Notes: generated by a model not told the origin, from the sequence alone. 64,000 bases of DNA from Janthinobacterium rivuli (GCF_029690045.1 NZ_CP121464.1:2542001-2606000), one strand, 5' to 3'. Counted from the first letter of the stretch, positions 1 through 10,283 are shown. Numbers and translations are program-made.

Positions 1-291
1 GAACAGCGGCGCGGCCGCGTACGTATAGTTGTTGGCGACGGCGTCGATGATTTCCGTGCGGCGCGGCCCGAAGGTGCGCGTATTGAAGATGGTGCTCCAG
101 GAAATTTCCTCGCCGTTGACGATGAGCGCCGTGTGCATTTTGGTCCTTGCGACAGTCGCGGCCGCCATCAGGGCGCCCAGCACCGTCATGACGACGCCGA
201 TCAGGGCCGGCGTCCACACCAGCATGCCCTTGTGTTCCCACAACTCGCGCCGGAGCAGCCATTGCATCTTGTTTACAGGGGAAATACTCAT
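1..291 (-). CDS. ABC transporter permease subunit, partial (3' end outside window)
   Basis: The reading frame starts at an ATG on the minus strand and runs off the left edge after about 97 codons. The start overlaps the stop of the upstream ATPase gene as ATGA, so the two are probably translationally coupled. The N-terminus (MSISPVNKMQWLLRREL) is followed by one hydrophobic segment around residues 24-46, as in membrane subunits of YtrA-controlled exporters, where a GntR regulator, an ATPase and a permease form one operon. Substrate is unknown. The call rests on context and the first membrane span; no family signature is visible in the part present. Confidence 0.6.
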   Translation of the reverse strand, partial: MSISPVNKMQWLLRRELWEHKGMLVWTPALIGVVMTVLGALMAAATVARTKMHTALIVNGEEISWSTIFNTRTFGPRRTEIIDAVANNYTYAAAPLF

Positions 292-1160
292 TGGTACGAT
301 CCTTTCATGGTCGCGACAAACAGGTCAGCCAGGCTGGGCGTGCGTACTTCGCCGAGGGCGGCCAGCTGGGTGCGGGCGACGCCATCGAACAGCATCACCG
401 ACTTGCCGAACACGCTGCGTTCGCTGATCGGCTGCAGGGCGCGCGCCGGATTGACGTGCTGCGGACCCACCATCACCTCGATGTAGCGCTCGCCTACTTC
501 TTCCATGCTCGACGCCAGCACGATCTGGCCGTCGCGAATGAACATCAGGTCGCTGAGGATGTGTTCCACTTCCTCGATCTGGTGCGTGGTGATGACGATG
601 GTCTTGTTTTCATCAAAATAGTCTTCCAGCAAGTTCTGGTAGAACTGCTTGCGGTAGAGGATGTCCAGGCCCAGGGTCGGCTCGTCGAGCACCAGCAGTT
701 TGGCGTCGATGGCCATCACCAGTGCAAGGTGCAGCTGCACCACCATGCCCTTCGACATGGCCTTGACCTTCATTTTCGGCGACAGTTTGGTGTGGGCCAG
801 GTAGCGTTCAGCCTTGCTGCGGTCGAAACGTGGATGCACGCCGGCAACGAAATCGATGGCGTCGGCCACGCGCAGCCAGCCCGGCAGGATGGCCACGTCG
901 GCGATGAAGCACACGTCTTCCATCAGCGCGTCGCGCTGCACGCGGGGATCGCGCCCCAGCACCGACAAGTCGCCCTCGAAGCCCGTCAGGCCCAGGATGG
1001 CTTTCAGCGTGGTGGTCTTGCCGGAGCCGTTAGGCCCGATCAAGCCGACGATGCGGCCCGGCGCGATATCGAAGCTGATGCCATTGATGGCCACCTGCTT
1101 GCCATACTGCTTGCGCAGGCCGCGCGCGCTGATGACGCTGTCCTTGTTCAATGCATTCAT
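288..1160 (-). CDS. ABC transporter ATP-binding protein (YtrB-like)
   Basis: This 290-residue nucleotide-binding subunit should power export by the adjacent permease. Walker A is GPNGSGKTT (residues 42-50), Walker B is LLVLDE (155-160) followed by PTLGLD, and the switch histidine is in TTHQIEE (His193). The signature loop reads MSKGM instead of LSGGQ, a departure also seen in ATPases of antibiotic or bacitracin-type exporters. The start overlaps the stop of the GntR gene upstream by ATGA and its own stop overlaps the permease start, giving a compact three-gene operon. Substrate cannot be read from the sequence. Confidence 0.88.
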   Translation of the reverse strand: MNALNKDSVISARGLRKQYGKQVAINGISFDIAPGRIVGLIGPNGSGKTTTLKAILGLTGFEGDLSVLGRDPRVQRDALMEDVCFIADVAILPGWLRVADAIDFVAGVHPRFDRSKAERYLAHTKLSPKMKVKAMSKGMVVQLHLALVMAIDAKLLVLDEPTLGLDILYRKQFYQNLLEDYFDENKTIVITTHQIEEVEHILSDLMFIRDGQIVLASSMEEVGERYIEVMVGPQHVNPARALQPISERSVFGKSVMLFDGVARTQLAALGEVRTPSLADLFVATMKGSYQ

Positions 1161-1537
1161 GCGTTCTCTCCGTGTGCGCCGGCGTCGCGGCTCGCTTGCA
1201 GCAGTTGATCGAGGTCAAGGCCCAGGCGCGTGATGTGTTCCAGCAAGGCTGGCCATTCTTCGCGCAGGAAGCGTTCGCGTTCACTGGCCAGCAATTTGTC
1301 GCGGGCGCCTTCCAGTACATACATGCCGAGTCCTCTGCGTTTTTCCACCAGGGCATCGTCGACCAGTTCCTGGTAGGCGCGCGAGACCGTGATGGGATTC
1401 AATTGATAATCGGCCGCCACCTGGCGCACCGAAGGCAAGGCGTCGCCGGATTGCAGCACGCCATCGAGCATCATGCCCACCACCCTGGCCTTGAGCTGGC
1501 GGTAGATGGGGCTATTGTCATTCCATTCCGCGCTCAT
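1157..1537 (-). CDS. GntR-family transcriptional regulator, YtrA subfamily
   Basis: At 126 residues this is the short YtrA type: an N-terminal winged helix (residues about 8-75, with PIYRQLKARVV, GDALPSVRQVA and NPITVSRAYQEL) and only a short C-terminal tail, with no UTRA or FCD ligand domain. YtrA proteins usually repress their own operon, which encodes an ABC exporter. Here the ATPase follows with an ATGA overlap. A GGAG lies about 8 bases before the ATG. A near-perfect palindrome overlaps the -10 of the promoter upstream, fitting autorepression. Confidence 0.9.
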   Translation of the reverse strand: MSAEWNDNSPIYRQLKARVVGMMLDGVLQSGDALPSVRQVAADYQLNPITVSRAYQELVDDALVEKRRGLGMYVLEGARDKLLASERERFLREEWPALLEHITRLGLDLDQLLQASRDAGAHGENA

Positions 1538-1620
1538 GGGATGCGCTCCGACAAGGGGGGGGCGGTGCGGCGCATGAAAAATGCTGTTGGCATTGAAGCT
1601 CCGTGATGTATCGAGTTGGT

Positions 1621-1658
1621 GTTGTAGTTAACTATAACAGTGAAAATTCAAATGTCAA
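1621..1658 (-). promoter_or_regulatory. Sigma-70 promoter with overlapping palindromic operator for the ytrA-type operon
   Basis: On the minus strand TTGACA (1658-1653) and TATAGT (1636-1631) are separated by 16 bases, a near-consensus pair. An 18-base palindrome with one mismatched pair, GTTATAGTTAACTACAAC on the minus strand (1638-1621), covers the -10. That placement is what a repressor binding site would need. It lies about 85-100 bases upstream of the regulator's start codon. The promoter is seen directly; assigning the palindrome to this regulator is inference. Confidence 0.72.
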
Positions 1659-1762
1659 CATATTCATGTTTTTCTATCCACAAGGAAACTATAATATTGT
1701 GTGTTTGAAAATCTTACTTGATAACTTTTGGCGTGCATGTCGCCGCAACCATGAAAGCAGAA

Positions 1763-4014
1763 ATGATAAATTGCTTTGGAGAAGTACAAAACCTGTTCAG
1801 GCGTGCCGGTGGCGGCGCCACCCTGTTGGCGCTGCTGAGCGCCTGTGGCGGTGGTTCCGGCGGCGGCACGTCCACGCCGCCACCGACACCCGTGGCACCG
1901 GTCGAGACGTCGCGCTATTTGCTGGGCGGCACGGTCAGCGGCCTGCTGCCTGGCGCCAGCGTCGTGCTGGCGAACGGCACGGATAAAGTGACCGTCACGG
2001 CCAACGGCCCCTTCAGCTTTGCCGGCAAGCTGGCGGCGGGCGCCAGTTATGAAGGCAAGGTCGACAGCGCTTCCGCGGGTCTCGCTTGCAGCATCGCGCA
2101 AGGCGCGGCCACCATGGGCAGCGCGGACGTCAGCAGCCTGGCCGTGCGTTGCCTGCCTATCGTGCTGGCCGGCGTGCAGGAAAAAATCCAGAATGTGGCC
2201 GGCATGGTGCAAGATGTGGCGGGCAACTATTACATCGCCGATGCTGTGCGGCAAGTCATTCATAAAGTCACGCCTGGCGGTGCCTTGAGCGTGTATGCGG
2301 GCATCTCGGGCAAGCCGGGCGCCGACGATGGCGCTGCTGCCACAGCCACTTTCCATATGAGTGGCGGGATTTCGATCCTGACCATTGATCGCGCGGCGAA
2401 TCTGTATCTTTTCGATAATTGCAATGCACTCTTGCGCAAGATTACGCCCACCGGCGTGGTCAGCACGGTAGCGGGACAGCGCAGCGCGGCATGCGACTGG
2501 TCTGCCCCGGAAGCGGTAGTCGCGGATGGACAAGGGGCACTGGCGCAATTCGGCTGGACTACGGGCATGGCCATGGATAGCAATGGCGATGTCCTGCTTG
2601 CTGATGCTGAGCGGCAAATGATTCGCCGGGTGAGACCTGGAGGGCTCGTTAGTTCCGAGAAGCTGGTTGATAGCCGGGGATACCGGATATCCCCATCGCA
2701 ATTGGCCGCCGATGCCAGCGGCACGATCTACTTCAGCGATGGGATTGGCAGCCGGATATATCGTTGGCAGCAGGGCGTGGCCGTCGTGGTTGCGGGAAGC
2801 AACAAGCGTGTGAGCGAGGACGGCAAAGGCGCCGCCGCCAGCTTCCGCAATATTCGCGGCATGGCGGTTGACCGTGACGGCAATGTGCTGGCGGCTGACG
2901 TCACGGCTATTCGCCGCATGACGCCGGATGGTGACGTGACGACCCTGGTTGGCGGGGCGGTGACGGACGCGGCTGGCGTTTCCGCCGGCTGGACATATCT
3001 CAATTCCCTGTTGCTGGAGTCTTCAGGCGCCTTGATAGTCCACGATGCCAGCAAGCACCGTTTGGTCCGTTTCGACGCGACAAAGGTGTTGTCCGCCATG
3101 CCATTCATGCCGGGCAATATGGGGGTGGCCGAGGCTGTGGGCGGGGCTGCCCGTGTGGGATATGTGGGTAGCTCTGGCATGTGCAGCGATCCTGCTGGCA
3201 ACGTCTATCTGCTCGATATGACAAACAAGGTGCTGCGCCGTGTCACGCCGGACGGGGCACTCAGCGTCTACGCAGGCATCGCTGGCGTGGCCGGCAGCAA
3301 TGACGGTCCGCGCACCAGCGCGACCATGCTTGGCCCTGTCGCGATCGCCTGCGACAAGGATGGCGCTGTATATTTTGCCGACAAGACAGCTGCTGGCACC
3401 GGATTCAACTTGCGCAAGATCGGCAAGGATGGCCAGGTATCCACGCAGGAAGCTTTGCCGGCCGGCACAGGCAAGCCTTTGCAGTATCGGCTGGCGATTG
3501 ACAAGGATGGCTATCTGGCCTGGCTGGGCTGGGGACCCGACGGCATCTTCCGCCGCCCTCCCGGGGAACGTTTTCGGCTTTCCTGTCATTTGAAACCCTG
3601 ACGCGCTCGCTGGGCGACACGGGGTCTGGCTGGGAATACATGGACCCGGGAAGTCTGGTTTTTGACAGCAAGGGCAATCTGTATTTTGACGATAATGTGC
3701 ATCAAGTTGTCTTCAAGGTCGATCGCGCAGGCAAGGCCAGCGTTTTTGCCGGTACCTTGAACAAGGGAAGCGGCGGCGATGGCCCGCCAGGCGTAGGCGG
3801 CCTGTCGTTTACTGGGGCGCCCAGCCTGGCTGTCGATGCGAGCGACAATCTGTACCTGAGCGGCCAGGGCTGGGTGCGCAAGATCGATGCAGCCGGTGTT
3901 ATTTCCACGCCAGCATTGGCATGGGGCCGTCCGGATATCGGTATCCTTGCCTTTGGCAACGGTATCTTGTACGGCTTCACGACCCAGGCGGTGCTGCAAA
4001 CGCCGTTGCCTTAG
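1763..4014 (+). pseudogene. NHL-repeat beta-propeller lipoprotein, interrupted by a single-base frameshift
   Basis: The first frame has possible starts at 1718, 1751 and 1763; 1763 gives the most compact lipoprotein signal, ending in the lipobox LLSAC followed by a Gly-rich linker. The rest is a series of NHL-type blades (GNYYIADAVRQVIHKVTPGG, GNVYLLDMTNKVLRRVTPDG and similar), expected to fold as a beta-propeller on the cell surface or in the periplasm. The frame ends at 3601, but the next frame continues the repeats without loss (FSAFLSFETLTRS, then GNLYFDDNVHQVVFKVDRAG) to a stop at 4014. A one-base deletion at the GGGG run 3563-3566 would explain this. It may be a true mutation or an assembly error. 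Its last bases overlap the convergent DUF72 gene. Function is unknown. Confidence 0.78.
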
Positions 4015-4730
4015 TCGCTGATCCGCGCCTGCAAGTCCAGCGCATTGAACAGGGCGGCCCCGGCCGCCGTATTGTCGAAGATGCACCAGCTGTCCGCCTG
4101 CACCGATGCGTGCAATTCGGCGGCCAGCGCTGCCAGGTAATCGGCAGGGTAGTCCGAATAATATATTCTCGGGCTGCCGTGCAGGCGCAGGTAGGCCACG
4201 CTGGTCGTCGGCACGTGCGGGCCCGGCTGCCCGGCAGGCGGATCGGCGCGCACGCGGGTGATGCGCTGCATCTTCAATAGCTCGGTGGCGCCTGCCTCGA
4301 ACCAGCTAGGGTGGCGCGCCTCGCACGCGAGCATGCCGTCGAAGCGTTGCCGTAGCGCAGTCAGGAAGTCAAAGGCCACGTCCGCTTCGAATCGCAGGCT
4401 GGGCGGCAGCTGCACCAGCACGCAGCCCAGTTTATTCCCCGGTTGCATCACTTCTCCCGCAAAACGATCGAGTTCGGCCGCACAGTCGCGCAAGCGCCGT
4501 TCGTGCGTGATGCTGCGCGGCAATTTCACGCTGAAGCGGAAGTGGTCGGGTACGCTGGCGGCCCAGCGCGCGTAGGTGGCACTCTGGTGCGGGCGGTAGA
4601 AGGAACTGTTGATTTCCACGCAGTTGAGCACCTGGGCATAGCGCTGCAGGTGGCTGCCATCGAGGGGGAAGTGGCTGGCGGCGGCGCTGGAAATACTCCA
4701 GCCGGCCGTGCCGATGTAAACAGGGTGCAT
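4011..4730 (-). CDS. DUF72 (YecE-like) family protein
   Basis: This 239-residue protein begins with the family's typical strand (MHPVYIGTAGWSI) and has the conserved NCVEINSSFYRPH segment near residue 36, followed by KLPRSITHERRL. DUF72 proteins fold as TIM barrels; their biochemical role is not settled. Near the C-terminus VAYLRLHGSPRIYYSDYP and WCIFDNTAAG fit the family pattern. The length matches typical members. Its stop codon overlaps that of the convergent NHL gene. Confidence 0.85.
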   Translation of the reverse strand: MHPVYIGTAGWSISSAAASHFPLDGSHLQRYAQVLNCVEINSSFYRPHQSATYARWAASVPDHFRFSVKLPRSITHERRLRDCAAELDRFAGEVMQPGNKLGCVLVQLPPSLRFEADVAFDFLTALRQRFDGMLACEARHPSWFEAGATELLKMQRITRVRADPPAGQPGPHVPTTSVAYLRLHGSPRIYYSDYPADYLAALAAELHASVQADSWCIFDNTAAGAALFNALDLQARISD

Positions 4731-4799
4731 GGCGCCATTACAGCAGGGCCAGGCGGGCGCGGCTATCGGACAAACGCCCGTGTCGCGGTCAGCGACCGT

Positions 4800-5561
4800 C
4801 TAGTCGATGAAGTCGCCATTCAGGTCGTGGCGCGTGATGTTGCCGCGCGTATCGATGGCGATCCAGCCGCCGCGCGGCTGTTGCGGCGGTGTCACATCGC
4901 ATTCCCAGTCGGGCAAGACGTAGCGCAGAGTATGGCCGACCTGGTGCAGGGCGGGGCGGTGCGTGTGGCCGTGGATCATGACGGTGCTCGCATGTTCGGC
5001 AAATACTTGCGCGACAGCATCGGGCGTGACATCCATGATGTCCATGGACTTTTCGCCATTGTGCTCGCGGCTGCTTTGGCGCAAACCGTCGATGATGGCC
5101 TTGCGCTGCGCCAGCGGCATGGACAGGAACTGTTTTTGCCAGGCGGGCTGGCGCACCATGGCGCGAAACTCCATGTATTGCACGTCTTTCGTGCATTCGG
5201 CGTCGCCATGCAGCAAGACGACGCGCCGGCCGGCAAGCGTGGCCACATGCGGTTCGCTGAGCAGGGTAGCGCCGGCGGCGGCCGCAAAGCCGGAGCCGAC
5301 GAGAAAATCGCGGTTGCCGGCGATCCAGTAGACGTGCACGCCCGCATCGCTGACGGCGCGGATGGCGGCCGTCATGCGCGCATTGAACGGGTCTTCCAGG
5401 TCATCGTCGCCGGCCCAGTACTCGAACAGGTCGCCTAATAGATACAGCGCTTGCGCATATTGCGCATGGTGTTCGAGGAAAGAAAGAAACGCCGCGCTGG
5501 TGCGCGGGTGCGAGCTCTGCAGATGCAGGTCGGAAATAAAGAGTGCGGCAGGCATTGTCAT
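4800..5561 (-). CDS. lpxH: UDP-2,3-diacylglucosamine diphosphatase LpxH
   Basis: LpxH cleaves UDP-2,3-diacylglucosamine to lipid X in lipid A synthesis, at the inner membrane's cytoplasmic face. The calcineurin-type metal-binding motifs are complete: SDLHL (Asp11, His13), GDLFEYW (Asp44), GNRD (residues 82-85), LLHGD (His118) and HGHTHRP (His197, His199, His201). The 253-residue length is normal. It lies just downstream of the two cyclophilin genes on the same strand, a common order in this family of bacteria. Confidence 0.95.
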   Translation of the reverse strand: MTMPAALFISDLHLQSSHPRTSAAFLSFLEHHAQYAQALYLLGDLFEYWAGDDDLEDPFNARMTAAIRAVSDAGVHVYWIAGNRDFLVGSGFAAAAGATLLSEPHVATLAGRRVVLLHGDAECTKDVQYMEFRAMVRQPAWQKQFLSMPLAQRKAIIDGLRQSSREHNGEKSMDIMDVTPDAVAQVFAEHASTVMIHGHTHRPALHQVGHTLRYVLPDWECDVTPPQQPRGGWIAIDTRGNITRHDLNGDFID

Positions 5562-5641
5562 CGTTCAACGCTCCCCAAAAGTGATGTGCATGGAAAAGCG
5601 CAAACGCTGCAATGCCTGTTTTTCATGATGCGAAAGCCTGA

Positions 5642-6133
5642 TTACGCGGCTTCTACCTTCTCGATGATGACGTCCGTCACTGGCACGTCGGCGAACATGC
5701 CGGCGCGCGAGGTTTTCACGGCGCGGATGGCGTCGACGACTTCCTTGCCTTCGGTGACTTTACCGAACACGGCGTAGCCCCAGCCGTCCTGGCCTGGGTA
5801 GTCGAGGAAGCTGTTGTTCTTGATGTTGATGAAGAACTGGGCCGATGCCGAATGCGGATCCGACGTGCGGGCCATGGCCAGCGTGTACGTGTCGTTTTTC
5901 AGGCCGTTCTTGGCTTCGTTTTCCACGGTGGTGTCGGCTGGCTTTTGTTTCATGCCTGGCTCGAAACCGCCGCCCTGGATCATGAAGCCGTCGATGACGC
6001 GGTGGAAAATCGTGTTGTCGTAGTGACCGGCTTGCATGTAGGCCAGGAAGTTGGCAACCGTTTTCGGCGCTTTCTCGGCGTCCAGTTCAGCGGTGATCTT
6101 GCCCAGATTGGTGGTGATGATGACGGAGGTCAT
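5642..6133 (-). CDS. ppiB: Cytoplasmic peptidyl-prolyl cis-trans isomerase, cyclophilin type
   Basis: The protein catalyses proline isomerisation during folding. The cyclophilin core is complete: [32 protein letters not shown] and DGWGYAVFGKV. I place the start at the ATG at 6133 (MTSVIITTNLGKI, 163 residues) because AAGGA precedes it at good spacing; an in-frame ATG 36 bases further upstream lacks such a site. No signal peptide is present, so it should be cytoplasmic, in contrast to the paralogue just upstream. Confidence 0.93.
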   Translation of the reverse strand: MTSVIITTNLGKITAELDAEKAPKTVANFLAYMQAGHYDNTIFHRVIDGFMIQGGGFEPGMKQKPADTTVENEAKNGLKNDTYTLAMARTSDPHSASAQFFINIKNNSFLDYPGQDGWGYAVFGKVTEGKEVVDAIRAVKTSRAGMFADVPVTDVIIEKVEAA

Positions 6134-6169
6134 GATGATCCTTAATAAATTGGATGATAAATGATTCAA

Positions 6170-6191
6170 CGGCCCGTGTCGTTCAGGGCCG
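6170..6191 (-). terminator. Hairpin between the two cyclophilin genes
   Basis: A 6-bp GC stem (CGGCCC / GGGCCG) with a 10-base loop lies just after the stop of the periplasmic cyclophilin gene. The downstream side is AT-rich but has no long T run, so it may act as a weak terminator or as an RNA-stability element. Confidence 0.35.
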
Positions 6192-6204
6192 CAAAAACGC
6201 TATT

Positions 6205-6834
6205 TTACAGTTTTGCGGGCGCTGTCTTGAGTAAAGTCGCCGATTCGATCACCACGGGGGTGACCGGCACGTTCTGGTGCGGGCCCTTGTCCGCCACGGG
6301 CACGGCCTTGATCTTGTCGACCACGTCCATGCCGCTGACGACTTTGCCGAACACCGTGTAGCCGAAGCCGTCGCGGCCAGGGTAGTCGAGCGCGCCATTG
6401 TCGTTGACGTTAATGAAAAATTGCGCGGTGGCCGAATGCGGGTCGCCCGTGCGCGCCATGGCGATGCTGTAGGTGACGTTTTGCAAGCCGTTTTGCGCTT
6501 CATTCTTGATCGGCGCCTTGGTGGCTTTCTGTTTCATGTTCTTGTCGAAGCCGCCGCCCTGTATCATGAAGCCGTCGATGACGCGGTGAAACACCGTGCC
6601 CTTGTAGTAACCGCTGTTGACGTACTGCAGGAAGTTGGCCACGCTTTTCGGCGCTTTTTCCTGGTCCAGTTCCAGCACGATCTCGCCCATGCTGGTTTTC
6701 AGGGCCACATGCGGCGTGGGGTCGAGGGCAGTTGCCGGAGCGGCTGCCACGACGGCGCTGCCCAGGGTCAGGCCGGCAAACACGGTGCAAAAGCGGGCCA
6801 GGAAAGACAGGCGTTTCGATTTGATTTCTTGCAT
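6205..6834 (-). CDS. ppiA: Periplasmic peptidyl-prolyl cis-trans isomerase, cyclophilin type
   Basis: This 209-residue cyclophilin carries a signal peptide of about 30 residues (basic KSKR, hydrophobic [21 protein letters not shown]), so it should act in the periplasm. The catalytic core is complete: [32 protein letters not shown] and [11 protein letters not shown]. It sits directly upstream of the cytoplasmic paralogue, and the pair probably arose by duplication followed by gain or loss of the export signal. A TACAAT hexamer (6881-6876) lies about 40 bases upstream and may be its -10. Confidence 0.93.
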   Translation of the reverse strand: MQEIKSKRLSFLARFCTVFAGLTLGSAVVAAAPATALDPTPHVALKTSMGEIVLELDQEKAPKSVANFLQYVNSGYYKGTVFHRVIDGFMIQGGGFDKNMKQKATKAPIKNEAQNGLQNVTYSIAMARTGDPHSATAQFFINVNDNGALDYPGRDGFGYTVFGKVVSGMDVVDKIKAVPVADKGPHQNVPVTPVVIESATLLKTAPAKL

Positions 6835-6949
6835 GAAGGCGTCCTTGATCGTTATTTTTCTTTAAACTTGCTTTAATTGTAAAGAAATGAAAATTCGGTT
6901 GAACATCGTAAAAACCTGATTCATATCGGGCCAGTATGGTTTTTATCAA

Positions 6950-6958
6950 TGTTATACT
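6950..6958 (+). promoter_or_regulatory. Candidate extended -10 promoter for cysS
   Basis: TGTTATACT fits an extended -10 element (TGN plus TATACT). No convincing -35 is seen at 16-18 bases upstream, as allowed for extended -10 promoters. It is the best candidate in the 279-base divergent gap between ppiA and cysS. It would leave a leader of roughly 145 bases, in which I see no known riboswitch or T-box. Confidence 0.42.
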
Positions 6959-7113
6959 TGACCGCTAACGCCCTAATTCTAACAAACAAGAACAACAATA
7001 TAGCGGGTCGACCAGTCTTCGGCGCACACGGCAGTTCAGTGGCGCGGCACCCCCGGTGTCCGCGCCTGTCTGTCGTTTTGCCAGGCTGGCGGCCGCTCCA
7101 CTTGCAAAGCACG

Positions 7114-8508
7114 ATGAGCAATCTAAAGATTTACAACACCCTGGCGCGCGAAAAGCAGGTATTCGTCCCGATGGAAGCGGGCAAGGTACGCATGTACGTG
7201 TGCGGCATGACCATCTACGACTATTGCCATATCGGCCATGCGCGCATGATGATGGCGTTCGACGTCATCTACCGCTGGCTGAAGGCGTCCGGTTTCGACG
7301 TCACCTATGTGCGCAACATTACGGACATCGACGACAAGATCATCCGCCGCGCCGTGGAAAATGGCGAGACGATTTCCCAGCTGACGACGCGTTTCACCCA
7401 GTACATGGATGAAGACACGGCCGCGCTGGGCATCTTGACGCCCGACCACACGCCGCGCGCCACCGAATACGTGCCGCAGATGCTGCGCCTGATTGAGCAG
7501 CTGGAAGCGAAGGACCTGGCTTACCAGGGCGCGGATGGCGACGTGAACTATGCCGTGCGCAATTTCCCCCACTACGGCAAGCTGTCGGGCAAGTCGCTCG
7601 ACGACCTGCGCGCGGGCGAAAGAGTCGACGTGAACACGGGCAAGCGCGATCCGCTCGACTTCGTGCTGTGGAAGTCGTCGAAAGAATCGGAGCCGGAAGA
7701 AGTCAAATGGGATTCGAAATGGGGCCGCGGCCGCCCGGGCTGGCATATCGAGTGCTCGGCCATGTCGTGCGCCTTGCTCGGTGAACAGTTCGACATCCAT
7801 GGCGGCGGCGCGGACTTGCAATTCCCGCACCACGAAAACGAGATCGCCCAGTCCGAAGGCGCGTTCGGCCATACCAGCGTGAATTACTGGATACATAACG
7901 GTTTCGTGCGCCTGGACAATGAAAAAATGTCCAAGTCGCTCGGCAACTTCTTCACCATCCGCGAAGTGCTGCAAAAATTCGATGCCGAAGTGATCCGCTT
8001 CTTCATCCTGCGCGCGCACTACCGCAGCCCCCTGAATTACTCGGACGTGCACCTCGATGACGCTCGCTTGTCCCTGACCCGTTTGTACACGGCGCTGGCC
8101 GACGTGGCGGTGGAAGAGGGCGCCATCGACTGGAGCGAAGCGCACGCCGTGCGCGTGCGCGAAGCGATGGACGACGATTTCAACACGCCGCTGGCCGTGG
8201 CCGCCCTGTTCGACCTGGCAACGGAAGTGAACAAGAGCAAGTCGCCGGTCCTGGCGCGTCAATTGAAGGGCCTGGCGGGCGTGTTCGGCTTGCTGGAACG
8301 CACGCCGCAGCAATTCCTGCAAGCGACCGTCGGCGCCGCCGGCGGCCAGGATGAGGCTGCCGGCATCGAAGCGGCCATCGCGGCGCGCAGCGCGGCGAAA
8401 AAGGCGCGCGACTTTGCGCAGTCCGACAAGATCCGCGCCGAACTGTTGGCGGCGGGCATCATTCTTGAAGACAAGCCTGACGGCTCGACCAACTGGCGCC
8501 GCGCATGA
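7114..8508 (+). CDS. cysS: Cysteinyl-tRNA synthetase
   Basis: The enzyme charges tRNA-Cys with cysteine. Class I motifs are present: HIGH at residues 39-42 within [17 protein letters not shown], and KMSKS in [12 protein letters not shown]. Zinc ligands are provided by Cys30, the Cys in HIECSAMSC and the histidines in [14 protein letters not shown] chose the ATG at 7114 ([12 protein letters not shown], 464 residues) since it matches the usual N-terminus; an in-frame extension to 6949 would add 55 residues unlike the family. Its stop overlaps the start of the glycosylase gene. Confidence 0.97.
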   Translation: MSNLKIYNTLAREKQVFVPMEAGKVRMYVCGMTIYDYCHIGHARMMMAFDVIYRWLKASGFDVTYVRNITDIDDKIIRRAVENGETISQLTTRFTQYMDEDTAALGILTPDHTPRATEYVPQMLRLIEQLEAKDLAYQGADGDVNYAVRNFPHYGKLSGKSLDDLRAGERVDVNTGKRDPLDFVLWKSSKESEPEEVKWDSKWGRGRPGWHIECSAMSCALLGEQFDIHGGGADLQFPHHENEIAQSEGAFGHTSVNYWIHNGFVRLDNEKMSKSLGNFFTIREVLQKFDAEVIRFFILRAHYRSPLNYSDVHLDDARLSLTRLYTALADVAVEEGAIDWSEAHAVRVREAMDDDFNTPLAVAALFDLATEVNKSKSPVLARQLKGLAGVFGLLERTPQQFLQATVGAAGGQDEAAGIEAAIAARSAAKKARDFAQSDKIRAELLAAGIILEDKPDGSTNWRRA

Positions 8509-9227
8509 TGCCTACGTCCAGGGAAAACGGGGAAGTCCCCAAGGTGACGGACTTGGCGCAAGTGATCCAGGTGCCGTCCTACTGGGAAGAGGCGAAGATC
8601 GAGCTGATGAAGCGCGACCGCATCATGAAAAAGCTCATCCCGCAATTTGGCGACCTGCACCTGGTCGGCCATAGCGACCCGTTTACTACCCTGGCCCGTT
8701 CGCTGGTGGGGCAGCAGATCACGCCCAAGGCGGCCGATGCTGCCTGGAAAAAGCTGCTGCTCGCTTGCCCGAAATGCACGCCCTCGCAAGTGCTGAAGGC
8801 GGGCGCCGAGCAACTGTCCGCCTGTGGTTTGTCCAAACGCAAGACCGAATACATCCTCGACCTGGCTGACCATTTCAAGGCCAAGCGCGTGCACGCGAGC
8901 CAGTGGGACCAGATGGATGACGAAGCCGTCATCGCCGAACTGGTGCAGATCCGCGGCATCGGCCGCTGGACAGCCGAGATGTTTTTGATATTTAATCTGC
9001 TCCGGCCGAATGTCTTGCCGCTCGACGACCCCGGTTTGATCCAGGGCATCAGCGTCAATTACTTCTCCGGCGAACCAGTTTCCCGCAGCGATGCGCGCGA
9101 AGTTTCCGCCAATTGGGAACCGTGGCGCACCGTGGCGACGTGGTATTTGTGGCGCAGTCTCGACCCTGCAGCCGCCCCTGCCGCACCCGATGCAGCCCCC
9201 GGCGCAGCAGCCGGTACGGTAAAATAA
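8505..9227 (+). CDS. DNA-3-methyladenine glycosylase, AlkA/HhH-GPD type
   Basis: This base-excision repair enzyme removes alkylated purines. It has the helix-hairpin-helix GPD core: [15 protein letters not shown], then [15 protein letters not shown] (hairpin near residues 147-157), then LPLDDPG with the expected catalytic aspartate at residue 174 or 175. At 240 residues it lacks the N-terminal domain of E. coli AlkA, as in the shorter AlkA-like proteins. The start overlaps the cysS stop, so the two are probably co-transcribed. The C-terminal 20 residues are Ala/Pro-rich. Confidence 0.88.
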   Translation: MMPTSRENGEVPKVTDLAQVIQVPSYWEEAKIELMKRDRIMKKLIPQFGDLHLVGHSDPFTTLARSLVGQQITPKAADAAWKKLLLACPKCTPSQVLKAGAEQLSACGLSKRKTEYILDLADHFKAKRVHASQWDQMDDEAVIAELVQIRGIGRWTAEMFLIFNLLRPNVLPLDDPGLIQGISVNYFSGEPVSRSDAREVSANWEPWRTVATWYLWRSLDPAAAPAAPDAAPGAAAGTVK

Positions 9228-9281
9228 ACATAGATGACGCCGCGCGCCCTGGCGCCGTGGCCGGTAAAACCTGGAGGTACA

Positions 9282-10256
9282 ATGACTAAAACGACTTTCC
9301 TCAATTTTGAACAGCCGATCGCGGAACTCGATTCCAAGATCGAAGAGTTGCGCTTCGTGCAAGACGATTCGGCCGTCGACATCTCGGAAGAGATCGACCG
9401 CCTGGCCAAAAAGAGCCAGCAGCTGACCAAGGATATCTACGCCAAGCTGACCCCTTGGCAAGTGGCGCAGATCGCGCGCCACCCACAGCGCCCCTACACC
9501 ATGGATTACGTGAATGAAATCTTTACCGATTTCCACGAACTGCATGGCGACCGCAGCTACGCGGACGATCTGTCCGTCGTCGGCGGCCTGGCCCGCTTCA
9601 ATGGCCAGCCGTGCATGGTCATCGGTCACCAGAAGGGCCGCGACACGAAAGAGCGCGCCATGCGCAATTTCGGCATGCCGAAGCCGGAAGGCTACCGCAA
9701 GGCCATGCGCCTGATGAAAGTGGCTGAAAAGTTCAACCTGCCGATCTTTACTTTTGTTGACACGCCAGGCGCCTTCCCCGGCATCGACGCGGAAGAGCGC
9801 GGCCAGTCGGAAGCCATCGGCCATAACCTGTACGTGATGGCCGAACTGAAAGTGCCGCTGATCGCCACCATCATCGGTGAAGGCGGTTCCGGCGGCGCGC
9901 TGGCGATTGCCGTGGGCGACGCCGTGCTGATGCTGCAATACTCGACCTACGCCGTGATCTCGCCGGAAGGCTGCGCCTCGATCCTGTGGAAGAGCGCCGA
10001 GCGCGCCTCCGACGCGGCCGAAGCGCTGGGCCTGACTGCCCACCGCCTGAAAGCCATGGGCCTGATCGACAAGATCATCAACGAACCGCTGGGCGGCGCC
10101 CACCGCGATCCGAAACAGATGGCCACCTTGCTCAAGCGCGCACTGGCCGACACCCTGCGCCAGTTCCACGGCATGAAAACCAAGGACCTGCTGGCCGCGC
10201 GCCATGAAAAACTGCTGAGCTACGGCAAGTTCAAGGAAACGACGCCGAGCGAGTAA
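9282..10256 (+). CDS. accA: Acetyl-CoA carboxylase carboxyltransferase subunit alpha
   Basis: With AccD this subunit transfers the carboxyl group from carboxybiotin to acetyl-CoA, giving malonyl-CoA for fatty acid synthesis. The start at 9282 ([20 protein letters not shown]) has GGAGG at good spacing and gives 324 residues, the normal length. The family core is present: [44 protein letters not shown] and [13 protein letters not shown]. It lies 54 bases after the glycosylase gene. Confidence 0.97.
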   Translation: MTKTTFLNFEQPIAELDSKIEELRFVQDDSAVDISEEIDRLAKKSQQLTKDIYAKLTPWQVAQIARHPQRPYTMDYVNEIFTDFHELHGDRSYADDLSVVGGLARFNGQPCMVIGHQKGRDTKERAMRNFGMPKPEGYRKAMRLMKVAEKFNLPIFTFVDTPGAFPGIDAEERGQSEAIGHNLYVMAELKVPLIATIIGEGGSGGALAIAVGDAVLMLQYSTYAVISPEGCASILWKSAERASDAAEALGLTAHRLKAMGLIDKIINEPLGGAHRDPKQMATLLKRALADTLRQFHGMKTKDLLAARHEKLLSYGKFKETTPSE

Positions 10257-10283
10257 GCGTTATTGGCTACGCAGCAAAATGCT

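Noticed and set aside
6949..7113. An N-terminal extension of CysRS
   Set aside because: The frame is open to 6949, but the extra 55 residues do not look like the family and a normal start ([10 protein letters not shown]) lies at 7114.
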